Shown here piece after piece: positions 45,834-53,153 of a stretch of 54,530 nucleotides of DNA. How positions within the stretch are numbered: the first letter of the stretch is position 1; each line of letters begins with the position of its first letter. The position numbers were made by a program, and so were the translations under genes. This DNA comes from Mitsuaria sp. GD03876 (GTDB lineage Bacteria > Pseudomonadota > Gammaproteobacteria > Burkholderiales > Burkholderiaceae_C): the NCBI RefSeq assembly GCF_029840635.1, contig NZ_JAOCCU010000040.1, positions 1 to 54,530 on the forward strand, written 5' to 3'. The notes beneath the pieces are model-generated. The model did no database searches. It saw only the letters and a program-made list of their open reading frames with translations, and was not told where the DNA came from.

Positions 45834-46173
45834 CTAGGAACCTCCGACTCGGGATATGTGGAATGACGTTGAGTTCTCAACGCGAGCGACCATACCCCGA
45901 AAGACGGAGCCGTTTCCATAGTGAAAATGCTGTGAACGTCCTCACGGACCGGGCGTTGTCGCGCCCCTGTCACCGGGGCAAACCCGGATAGTTTTCGCAG
46001 GAGTGCGACGGCGCACACACCCCTCGCACGCGGAGTGCGGAAATCCGCCCAATCGCCCCGTCCGGACGCCCGTTCGGGCCCTGTCCATGGGCATCGCGGC
46101 ACCACGGCGGCGCGGCCGGCACCAGGCTGGCGCCGCCGCTCGCAGGGCGGCGCGATGACAGGAATCCGCCGGC
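45834..46173. promoter_or_regulatory. intergenic region upstream of the substrate-binding protein, with a palindrome
   Basis: About 340 bases without a gene. The near-perfect palindrome CGTTGAG-TT-CTCAACG (45867-45882) lies 34-49 bases before the substrate-binding protein start and is a candidate operator. GGCGGCGC (46106-46113) and GCGCCGCC (46130-46137) form a GC hairpin after holC, without a T run. Nothing else stands out. Confidence 0.45.
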
Positions 46174-46602
46174 TCAAGCCGACAGGACGTGGTGATTCAG
46201 CGTGAGGCCGAGCGCCTTGTAGGCCTTGAAGCGGCCGCGTCCCGCGGCGACCTGTTCGGCATCGGTGGAGACCAGCTCCAGCACGCGCTCGAAGCGCTCG
46301 AGTCCCGGCGGCACGCCGGGCTCGAAGTTGAGCAAGACCCGGCACCCGGCCAGCGCGTCGAGCTGGTCCGACAACAGGATCGGCGTGCGCTCGCGCAGCA
46401 GCGCCGGCGTGTCGCCGCGCAGCAGCACATGGGGCAGGAACTCGCCCGGCTCGAAGGTCCAGAGGGTCTGGTCCAGCCGCTCGAGCAGCCGCATCGGCCC
46501 CCAGACCCCGACGCTCAGCCCGGCCGCCTGCGTCTTGCGCAGCAGGCGGCAGGCGTAGACCTGGCGGTCGGGCACGCCGGTATAGAAGTTGACCTCCGTC
46601 AC
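46174..46602 (-). CDS. holC: DNA polymerase III subunit chi
   Basis: A 142-residue chi subunit that links the clamp-loader complex to single-strand binding protein at the replication fork. Landmarks: MTEVNFYTGVPDRQVYACRLLRKTQAAG, LDQTLWTFEPGEFLPHVLLRG, PILLSDQ and the C-terminal FKAYKALGLTLNHHV. Length is normal for the family. It follows pepA by 37 bases on the same strand, an arrangement conserved across many proteobacteria, so it is probably cotranscribed with pepA. Confidence 0.94.
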   Translation of the reverse strand: MTEVNFYTGVPDRQVYACRLLRKTQAAGLSVGVWGPMRLLERLDQTLWTFEPGEFLPHVLLRGDTPALLRERTPILLSDQLDALAGCRVLLNFEPGVPPGLERFERVLELVSTDAEQVAAGRGRFKAYKALGLTLNHHVLSA

Positions 46603-46639
46603 CGGACCCGCCCTTCCCGCTGCTTTCCCGATCGGACGT

Positions 46640-48103
46640 TCAGCGGACCTGCGACAGCACGAAGTGCGTCAGCAGGCCGACCGGACGGCCGGTGGCGCCC
46701 TTGGCGCCGCCGCCCTTCCAGGCGGTGCCGGCGATGTCCAGGTGGCCCCAGCGGTACTTCGAGGCGAAGCGCTGCAGGAACTTCGCGGCGGTGATGGAAC
46801 CGCCCTCGCGGCCGGCGACGTTGGCGACGTCGGCGAAGTTGGTCTTCAGGCCGTCGGCGTAGTCGTCGTCCAGCGGCAGGCGCCAGCACGGGTCCAGCGC
46901 CGTCTCGCCGGCGGCGCTCAGCGCGGCGGCCAGTTCGTCGTCGCTGGCGTACATGCCGGAGCGCACGCCGCCCAGCGCGATCACGCAGGCGCCGGTCAGC
47001 GTCGCGACGTCGACGACGGCCGCGGGCTTGAAGCGCTCGGCGTAGGTCAGCGCGTCGCACAGGATCAGCCGGCCTTCGGCGTCGGTGTTCAGGATCTCGA
47101 TCGTCTGGCCCGACATCGAGGTCACCACGTCGCCAGGCTTGACCGCGCGGCCGCTGGGCATGTTCTCGCAGGCGGCGATCAGCACGACCAGGTTGACCTT
47201 GGGCTTGAGCTCGGCCACCGCGCGCAGCGTGCCCAGCACCGAGGCCGCGCCGCCCATGTCGAACTTCATCTCGTCCATGCCGGCGCCCGGCTTGAGCGAG
47301 ATGCCGCCCGAGTCGAAGGTGATGCCCTTGCCCACCAGCACGACCGGGGCCTGCGTCTTGGCGGCGCCCTCGTACTTGGCGACGATGAATCTGGGCGGCA
47401 CGTCGGAGCCCTTGGCCACCGACAGGAACGAGCCCATGCCCAGCTTCTCGATGCCCTTCTGGTCCAGCACCTCGACCTTGATGCCGTGGCTCTTGGTCAG
47501 CGCCTTGGTCTGGTCGGCCAGGTAGGCCGGCGTGGCGACGTTGGGCGGCAGGTTGGCGCACTCGCGCGCCACGGCGATGCCGGCGCCGATGGCCTGGCCG
47601 CGCGCCAGGCCGGCCTTGACCGCCTTGGCATCGTCCTTGCCGTGCAGCAGGGCGATCTTCGTCAGCTTGGACGCGGCGGGCGCGCTGGGCTTGGTCTCGC
47701 GGTAGACGTAGACCGCGTCCTGCGCGGCCAGCACGGTCTGCTCGGCCAGGGACTCGGCCAGTTCGGCGCCGAAGCCGGCGTAGGCCACCGAGGCGCCGGT
47801 GGCGCCCTTGCCCTTGAGCTGGCCCAGCGCCGCGCCGAGCGCGGCGCGGGCCGCCTTCAGCGTGGCGGCGCCGCTGGCGGCGACGACCAGGCGAGGCGCC
47901 TTCAGGCCGGCGGGACGCACCAGGGTCAAGACCTGACCCGCCTTGAACTCGAAGTCGCCGAGCTTGACGGCGTCCTTGACGAGCGCGGTCACGGTCTTGT
48001 CGAGCGCCGCCGGCAGGCTGTCGCCCGCAACGACCAGCACGAGGGCGTCGGCGCCATGCGACGCCAGTGCGTCGAGGGACGCGGGCTGAGAGCGAAAGTC
48101 CAT
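46640..48103 (-). CDS. pepA: leucyl aminopeptidase (M17 family)
   Basis: A 487-residue cytosol-type aminopeptidase needing two metal ions. The metal and catalytic segments are VGKGITFDSGGISLKPGAGMDEMKFDMGGA and the family signature NTDAEGRLILCDAL, with the conserved Arg. The N-terminal domain is less conserved. It removes N-terminal residues from peptides; in E. coli the same protein also acts as an architectural factor in Xer recombination, notable because xerD lies in this window, but that role is not shown here. Its start codon is 28 bases from that of divergent lptF. Confidence 0.95.
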   Translation of the reverse strand: MDFRSQPASLDALASHGADALVLVVAGDSLPAALDKTVTALVKDAVKLGDFEFKAGQVLTLVRPAGLKAPRLVVAASGAATLKAARAALGAALGQLKGKGATGASVAYAGFGAELAESLAEQTVLAAQDAVYVYRETKPSAPAASKLTKIALLHGKDDAKAVKAGLARGQAIGAGIAVARECANLPPNVATPAYLADQTKALTKSHGIKVEVLDQKGIEKLGMGSFLSVAKGSDVPPRFIVAKYEGAAKTQAPVVLVGKGITFDSGGISLKPGAGMDEMKFDMGGAASVLGTLRAVAELKPKVNLVVLIAACENMPSGRAVKPGDVVTSMSGQTIEILNTDAEGRLILCDALTYAERFKPAAVVDVATLTGACVIALGGVRSGMYASDDELAAALSAAGETALDPCWRLPLDDDYADGLKTNFADVANVAGREGGSITAAKFLQRFASKYRWGHLDIAGTAWKGGGAKGATGRPVGLLTHFVLSQVR

Positions 48104-48131
48104 AATGCCGAGAAGTAGATAGAGTGCCCGG

Positions 48132-49328
48132 ATGTTATTCGATTCATCAGTACGCAAAGAACTGGCCCGCAGTTTCGGACTGGCCTTCGTGGTCATCCTG
48201 ACCATCGTCGTGACGATGCTGCTGGTGCGCTCGCTCGGCATGGCGGCCAAGGGCACGGTGGCGCCGCAGCACGTGCTGCTGTCGCTGGGCTACCTGGCGC
48301 TGGCGCAGTTGCCGGTGATGCTGAGCCTGTCGCTGTTCGTGGCGGTCGTCATGTCGCTGGCGCGCATGTACAAGGAATCGGAGATGACCATCTGGTTCGC
48401 CTCCGGCCTGGGCCTGACGCGCTTCGTGCGGCCGGTGCTGACGATGGCCTCGCCGGTGCTGGTGGTGGTCACGGTGCTGATGACCATCGTGTGGCCCTGG
48501 AGCAATGACAACAGCGCCCAGCTGCGCGAGCAGTTCGAGCAACGCAGCGACCTGTCGCGCGTCGCGCCGGGCCAGTTCCAGACCTCCAACGACGGCTCGC
48601 GGGTGTTCTTCATCGAGCGCGATCCCGCCGACGAGGCCGCCGCGCGCAACGTCTTCATCATGAGCAACACGCCGCACCTGGAGTCGGTCACGACCTCGGC
48701 GCGCGGCGCGCTGCAGTACCTGAACAACCAGCGCGTGCTGGTGCTCGACCACGGCCAGCGCAACGACGTCGACCTGCGCAACGGCGACAAGTCGGTGGCG
48801 CGCTTCCAGCAGTACCGCGTGGTGGTGGACGACGAGGTGATGCGCGCCGGCGGCACGCGCGCGCCCAAGACCCGGCCGACGCTGGACCTGCTGCGCGACC
48901 GCGGCCCGCAGAACGACGGCGAGCTGGCGTGGCGCTTCGGCATGATCCTGGGCTGCGTGAACCTGGTGCTGCTGGGCATCGGCATCTCGGCGACCAACCC
49001 GCGGCGCGCGAGCAACTGGAACCTGCTGTTCGCGCTGCTCGCGTTCATCGTCTACTTCAACCTGATCAACCTGACCCAGACCTGGGTGGTCGGCGGCAAG
49101 ATGAAGCTGGGCCCGGCGATGCTGGCGCTGCACGGCGGCGCCCTCGTCGTGACGCTGCTCCTGCTGCTGTGGCGCGAACAGGGCGCGCGCCTGGGCGCGC
49201 CGCGCAGCGGCGTGCTCCCGGCGCCGCCGGAGAACCCGGCCTATGCCGAGACCGTCCTGGGCCCGGTCCCGGCCTCGGTCATCGCGCCGGCCTCGATGTC
49301 GTCGTCCACGCCGGGAGTGCCCACATGA
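48132..49328 (+). CDS. lptF: LPS export ABC transporter permease LptF
   Basis: A 398-residue inner-membrane permease of the LptB2FG complex that extracts lipopolysaccharide from the membrane and passes it to LptC. Three spans at the N-terminal side (about 13-35, 52-75, 97-120), a periplasmic beta-jellyroll domain (about 125-270: RVFFIERDPADEAAARNVFI) and three C-terminal spans (about 274-350). The start MLFDSSVRKELARSFG is typical. The C-terminal tail (ASMSSSTPGVPT) is longer than in E. coli. Its stop overlaps the lptG start by ATGA. Confidence 0.95.
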   Translation: MLFDSSVRKELARSFGLAFVVILTIVVTMLLVRSLGMAAKGTVAPQHVLLSLGYLALAQLPVMLSLSLFVAVVMSLARMYKESEMTIWFASGLGLTRFVRPVLTMASPVLVVVTVLMTIVWPWSNDNSAQLREQFEQRSDLSRVAPGQFQTSNDGSRVFFIERDPADEAAARNVFIMSNTPHLESVTTSARGALQYLNNQRVLVLDHGQRNDVDLRNGDKSVARFQQYRVVVDDEVMRAGGTRAPKTRPTLDLLRDRGPQNDGELAWRFGMILGCVNLVLLGIGISATNPRRASNWNLLFALLAFIVYFNLINLTQTWVVGGKMKLGPAMLALHGGALVVTLLLLLWREQGARLGAPRSGVLPAPPENPAYAETVLGPVPASVIAPASMSSSTPGVPT

Positions 49329-50488
49329 GAACCGTCCGGCGGCTGCTGTACCGCGACATCCTGAGCTCCTTCGCCCTGGTCATGGCCGGGTTCCTGGCGC
49401 TGTTCTTCTTCCTGGACTTCATCGACGACCTGGACCGCTTCCAGCGCCTGGGCCTGGGCATCGGGCTGGCGGTCTGGTCCAGCGTGCTCAAGCTGCCGGG
49501 GCGCTTCTACGAGCTGATGCCGATCGCGGTGCTGATCGGCACGATCTTCAGCATGGCGCGCCTGGCCCAGTCCAGCGAGTTCACCATCCTGCGCACCGGC
49601 GGCCTGGGGCCGCAGCGGGCGCTGGGGCTGCTGAGCGTGATGGCGCTGGCCTTCGCGGTGCTGGCCTTCGTCGTGGGCGACTTCGTCAACCCGTGGGCGG
49701 ACAAGCAGGCGCAGCTGCTGAAGTCCTCGGCCAGCGGCGGCGTCACCAACGCGCAGGGCGCCTGGATGAAGGACCGCGACGGCGACTTCACCTACGCGGT
49801 CCACGTCGGGCGCGCGCGCTCCAACGGGATCATGGAGGACGTGCTGATCTTCGAGTTCGACAGCAAGGGCGCGATGGCGACGCGGCTCACGGCCAAGGAC
49901 GCCACCGTCGATCCCTCGGGCCGCTGGATGATGAACGAGGTGCGCCTGACCCAGTGGTCGCACGGGGCGACGCCGCTGAGCCGCCCGGCCGCCGCGGCGC
50001 CGCAGCCCAAGGACCCGGCCGCGCCGCAGGACAAGCTGGCCGAGAACCCGGCCGTGCGCGAGATCCTGCTGCCGAAGTACGAGTGGCAGAGCCAGCTGCC
50101 CTCGGGCGTGGTCTCCGCGGCGGTGCAGCCGACCTGGAACATGTCGACGCTGGAGCTGTACCGCTACACGCGCCACCTGTCCTCGCAGGAGCAGTCGTCG
50201 GCGCAGCCGGAGATCCAGTTCTGGCGCAAGGCCTTCTATCCGTTCGCCTGCATGGTGATGGTGGCGCTGGCGCTGCCGTTCGCCTATTTGCACTTCCGCT
50301 CGGGCGGCATCAGCGTGAAGGTCTTCGGCGGCATCATGCTGGGCATCAGCTTCGTGGTGCTGAACGCGATCACCGGCCACCTGGGTCTGCTGCGCGACTG
50401 GACGCCCTGGCTCGTGGCCTCGGCGCCCAGCCTGCTGTACCTGGGCATCTCGATGGCCGCGTTCTACTGGCTGGTCCGCTATCGATGA
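49325..50488 (+). CDS. lptG: LPS export ABC transporter permease LptG
   Basis: A 387-residue partner of LptF in the LptB2FG exporter. MRTVRRLLYRDILSSFALVMAGFLALFFFLDFIDDLDR and ELMPIAVLIGTIFSMARLAQSSEFTILRTGG are hallmark N-terminal spans and coupling helix; a periplasmic domain with a Pro/Ala-rich insertion (about 220-245) follows, then three C-terminal spans ending SMAAFYWLVRYR. The start overlaps the lptF stop, so translation is coupled and stoichiometric. Confidence 0.95.
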   Translation: MRTVRRLLYRDILSSFALVMAGFLALFFFLDFIDDLDRFQRLGLGIGLAVWSSVLKLPGRFYELMPIAVLIGTIFSMARLAQSSEFTILRTGGLGPQRALGLLSVMALAFAVLAFVVGDFVNPWADKQAQLLKSSASGGVTNAQGAWMKDRDGDFTYAVHVGRARSNGIMEDVLIFEFDSKGAMATRLTAKDATVDPSGRWMMNEVRLTQWSHGATPLSRPAAAAPQPKDPAAPQDKLAENPAVREILLPKYEWQSQLPSGVVSAAVQPTWNMSTLELYRYTRHLSSQEQSSAQPEIQFWRKAFYPFACMVMVALALPFAYLHFRSGGISVKVFGGIMLGISFVVLNAITGHLGLLRDWTPWLVASAPSLLYLGISMAAFYWLVRYR

Positions 50489-50525
50489 CCGATCGCCGAC
50501 CGCCTCGTCTGACGGAGGGATTCTG

Positions 50526-50951
50526 ATGGACGGTCTGCTGCTCTTCGCCCACGGGGCCCGCGATCCGGCCTGGGCCGCGCCGTTCCAGGCCATCGCCGCG
50601 GAACTGCAGGGCCGGCGCCCGGAACTGCCCATCGCGCTGGCCTACCTGGAGCTGATGACGCCCGACATCGCCACCGCCGCCGGCGCGCTGGCCGCGCTCG
50701 GGTGCACCCGCATCCAGGTCGTGCCGATGTTCCTGGGCGCCAGCGGCCACGTGCGGCGCGACGTGCCGCCGCTCATCGAGTCGCTGCGCGCGGCGCACCC
50801 GCGCGTGCTGTTCGTGCTGCACGACGCGATCGGCGAGCAGCCGTCGGTGATCCGCGCGATGGCCGGCGCGACGCTGGACCTGATCTCCACCGTCACCCTC
50901 CCCGCCGACCCGCTCGACCCGGCCCGCCCGACCGTCCTTCCCCTGTCGTGA
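50526..50951 (+). CDS. CbiX-like sirohydrochlorin chelatase family protein
   Basis: A 141-residue single-domain member of the CbiX/SirB family, the length of the short form (CbiX-S). The N-terminal metal-site motif LLFAHGARDPAW holds one of the expected histidines; a second conserved motif is VPMFLGASGHVRRDVPPLI, with His. Family members insert cobalt, nickel or iron into sirohydrochlorin for B12 or siroheme. Placement next to a CysB-like regulator fits a role in siroheme for sulfite reductase, as in other betaproteobacteria. It is 37 bases after lptG and 7 bases before the regulator. Confidence 0.88.
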   Translation: MDGLLLFAHGARDPAWAAPFQAIAAELQGRRPELPIALAYLELMTPDIATAAGALAALGCTRIQVVPMFLGASGHVRRDVPPLIESLRAAHPRVLFVLHDAIGEQPSVIRAMAGATLDLISTVTLPADPLDPARPTVLPLS

Positions 50952-50958
50952 TCCCGCC

Positions 50959-51903
50959 ATGAACCTGCACCAGTTCCGTTTCGTGCAAGAGGCCGCGCGC
51001 CGCAACCTCAACCTGACCGAGACGGCCAAGGCCCTCTACACCTCGCAGCCCGGCGTCTCCAAGGCGATCCTGGAGCTGGAGGAGGAACTCGGCGTCGACA
51101 TCTTCTCGCGCCACGGTAAGCGCCTGCGCAGCATCACCGAGCCCGGCCGCCAGGTGCTCAAGTCGATCGAGATCATCATGCGCGAGGTGGGCAACCTCAA
51201 GCGCATCGGCGAGGAGTACTCCAAGCAGGACGTCGGCACGCTGTCGATCGCGACCACCCACACGCAGGCGCGCTACGTGCTGCCCGGCCCGGTCACGCAG
51301 CTGCGCAAGCAATTCCCGCAAGTCAACATCGGGCTGCACCAGGGCAGCCCGGACCAGGTCGCGCGCATGCTGATCGACGAGACCGCCGACGTGGGCCTGG
51401 CCACCGAGTCGCTGTCGCAGTTCGAGGAGCTCGTGACGCTGCCCGCCTACGAATGGCAGCACGTGCTGGTGATGCGCGCCGAGCACCCGCTGGCGCAGGT
51501 CGAGCGCATCGACCTGGAACACCTCGCGGCGCAGCCGCTGGTGTCCTACCACCCGAGCTTCACCGGCCGCACCCGCATCGACCGCGCCTTCGCGCAGCGC
51601 CAGCTGACGCCCAACATCGTGCTCGAGGCGATCGACTCGGACGTCATCAAGACCTATGTCCGGCTGGGCCTGGGCGTGGGCATCGTGGCCGAGATGGCGG
51701 TGCGCGAGGACCCGCCGGGCGGCGAGCTGGTCTCGCGGCCGCTGGGTCACCTGCTGGGCCAGAACGTCGCGCGCATCGCGTTCAAGCGCGGCGCCTATCT
51801 GCGCAACTACGTCTACAGCTTCGCCGAGCTGCTGTCGGACCGCCTCAACCGCACGCTGCTGCAGCGCGCGATGAGCGGCGACGCCAGCGATTACGACCTC
51901 TGA
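50959..51903 (+). CDS. cysB: CysB-family LysR-type transcriptional regulator
   Basis: A 314-residue LysR-type regulator. The N-terminal helix-turn-helix (MNLHQFRFVQEAARRNLNLTETAKALYTSQPGVSKAILELEEELGVDIFSRHGKRL) is characteristic of CysB/Cbl, and the effector domain starts TLSIATTHTQARYVLPGPV as in CysB, where the Thr-Thr-His-Thr segment contacts sulfate or the inducer. CysB activates cysteine biosynthesis and sulfur-starvation genes in response to N-acetylserine. CysB and Cbl are close; cysB is the more likely name for a single betaproteobacterial copy. It starts 7 bases after the CbiX-like gene. Confidence 0.88.
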   Translation: MNLHQFRFVQEAARRNLNLTETAKALYTSQPGVSKAILELEEELGVDIFSRHGKRLRSITEPGRQVLKSIEIIMREVGNLKRIGEEYSKQDVGTLSIATTHTQARYVLPGPVTQLRKQFPQVNIGLHQGSPDQVARMLIDETADVGLATESLSQFEELVTLPAYEWQHVLVMRAEHPLAQVERIDLEHLAAQPLVSYHPSFTGRTRIDRAFAQRQLTPNIVLEAIDSDVIKTYVRLGLGVGIVAEMAVREDPPGGELVSRPLGHLLGQNVARIAFKRGAYLRNYVYSFAELLSDRLNRTLLQRAMSGDASDYDL

Positions 51904-51971
51904 TCGACCTCCGATCTCCCCCCGATCGACCCGATCTCCCCGATCGCTCCGTTCCCTGAAGGCTTCGTCCC

Positions 51972-53141
51972 ATGCGCGTCCACACTCCCGTTCCCGCGAG
52001 CCGCCTGCCCCAGCTGGGGGTGACGGTGTTCAGCGTCATGTCGGCGCTGGCGCAGCAGCACCAGGCGGTCAACCTGGGCCAGGGCTTCCCGGACTTCGAA
52101 GGCGACCCGGCGCTGCTGGACGCGGTCGACGCCGCGATGCGCGCCGGCCACAACCAGTACCCGCCGATGCCGGGCGTGCCGGCGCTGCGCCAGGCGATCG
52201 CCGCCAAGGTCGGGACGCTCTACGGCCATGCCTACGACCCGGACGCCGAGATCACCGTCACCGCCGGCGCGACGCAGGCGATCCTGACGGCGCTGCTGGC
52301 CATCGTGCATCCTGGCGACGAGGTGATCGTGCTGGAGCCCGCCTACGACAGCTACGCGCCCAACATCGCGCTGGCCGGCGGCGTGCGGGTGCCGGTGCCG
52401 CTGGACCCGGCGACCTTCCGCCCGGACTTCGACCGCATCCGCGCCGCGCTGACGCCGCGCACGCGGGCGATCATGATCAACAGCCCGCACAACCCCAGCG
52501 GCGCGGTGTGGAACGCGGACGAGCTGCGCCAGCTGGCCGAACTGCTGGACGGCACCGAGGTGCTGGTGATCAGCGACGAGGTCTACGAGCACATGGTCTA
52601 CGACGGCGGCGTGCACCAGAGCGTGTCGCGGCTGCCCGAGCTGGCGGCGCGCAGCTTCGTCGTGTCGAGCTTCGGCAAGACCTACCACGTGACCGGCTGG
52701 AAGGTCGGCTACGTGGCCGCGCCGGCGCCGCTGATGGCGGAGTTCCGCAAGGTCCACCAGTACAACGTGTTCACGGTGAACTCGGCGATGCAGCACGGCA
52801 TCGCGGCCTACATGCGCGACCCGGCGCCCTACCTCGGCCTGGGCGACTTCTACCAGCGCAAGCGCGACCGCTTCCGCGCGGGGCTGGCCGGTTCGGCCTT
52901 CGCGCTGCGGCCCTGCCCCGGCAGCTACTTCCAGTGCGTCGATTACGGCGCCCTGCCCGCGCCCCTGGCCGCGTTGGACGACATGGCGATGTGCCAGTGG
53001 CTGACGCGCGAGATCGGCGTCGCCGCGATCCCGCTGTCCGCGTTCTACGGCGCCGGCAGCGACGCCAAGGTCATCCGCTTCTGTTTCGCGAAGAAGGACG
53101 AGACGCTGGACCTCGCGCTCGAGCGCCTCCAGCGGCTCTGA
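51972..53141 (+). CDS. PLP-dependent methionine-type aminotransferase
   Basis: A 389-residue fold-type I aminotransferase. Landmarks: VNLGQGFPDFEGDPALLDAV, NQYPPMPGVPALRQAIAAKV, TAGATQAILTALLAI, EPAYDSYAP, INSPHNPSGAVW, ISDEVYEHMVYDG and the cofactor lysine Lys236 in SSFGKTYHVTGWKVGY. The QYPPMPGVP and YEHMVYDG patterns resemble E. coli YbdL, a methionine transaminase that works on 2-oxo-4-methylthiobutyrate, so a role in methionine salvage is likely. It follows the CysB-like regulator on the same strand by 68 bases, consistent with sulfur metabolism. Confidence 0.9.
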   Translation: MRVHTPVPASRLPQLGVTVFSVMSALAQQHQAVNLGQGFPDFEGDPALLDAVDAAMRAGHNQYPPMPGVPALRQAIAAKVGTLYGHAYDPDAEITVTAGATQAILTALLAIVHPGDEVIVLEPAYDSYAPNIALAGGVRVPVPLDPATFRPDFDRIRAALTPRTRAIMINSPHNPSGAVWNADELRQLAELLDGTEVLVISDEVYEHMVYDGGVHQSVSRLPELAARSFVVSSFGKTYHVTGWKVGYVAAPAPLMAEFRKVHQYNVFTVNSAMQHGIAAYMRDPAPYLGLGDFYQRKRDRFRAGLAGSAFALRPCPGSYFQCVDYGALPAPLAALDDMAMCQWLTREIGVAAIPLSAFYGAGSDAKVIRFCFAKKDETLDLALERLQRL

Positions 53142-53153
53142 CGCCCGGACGGC

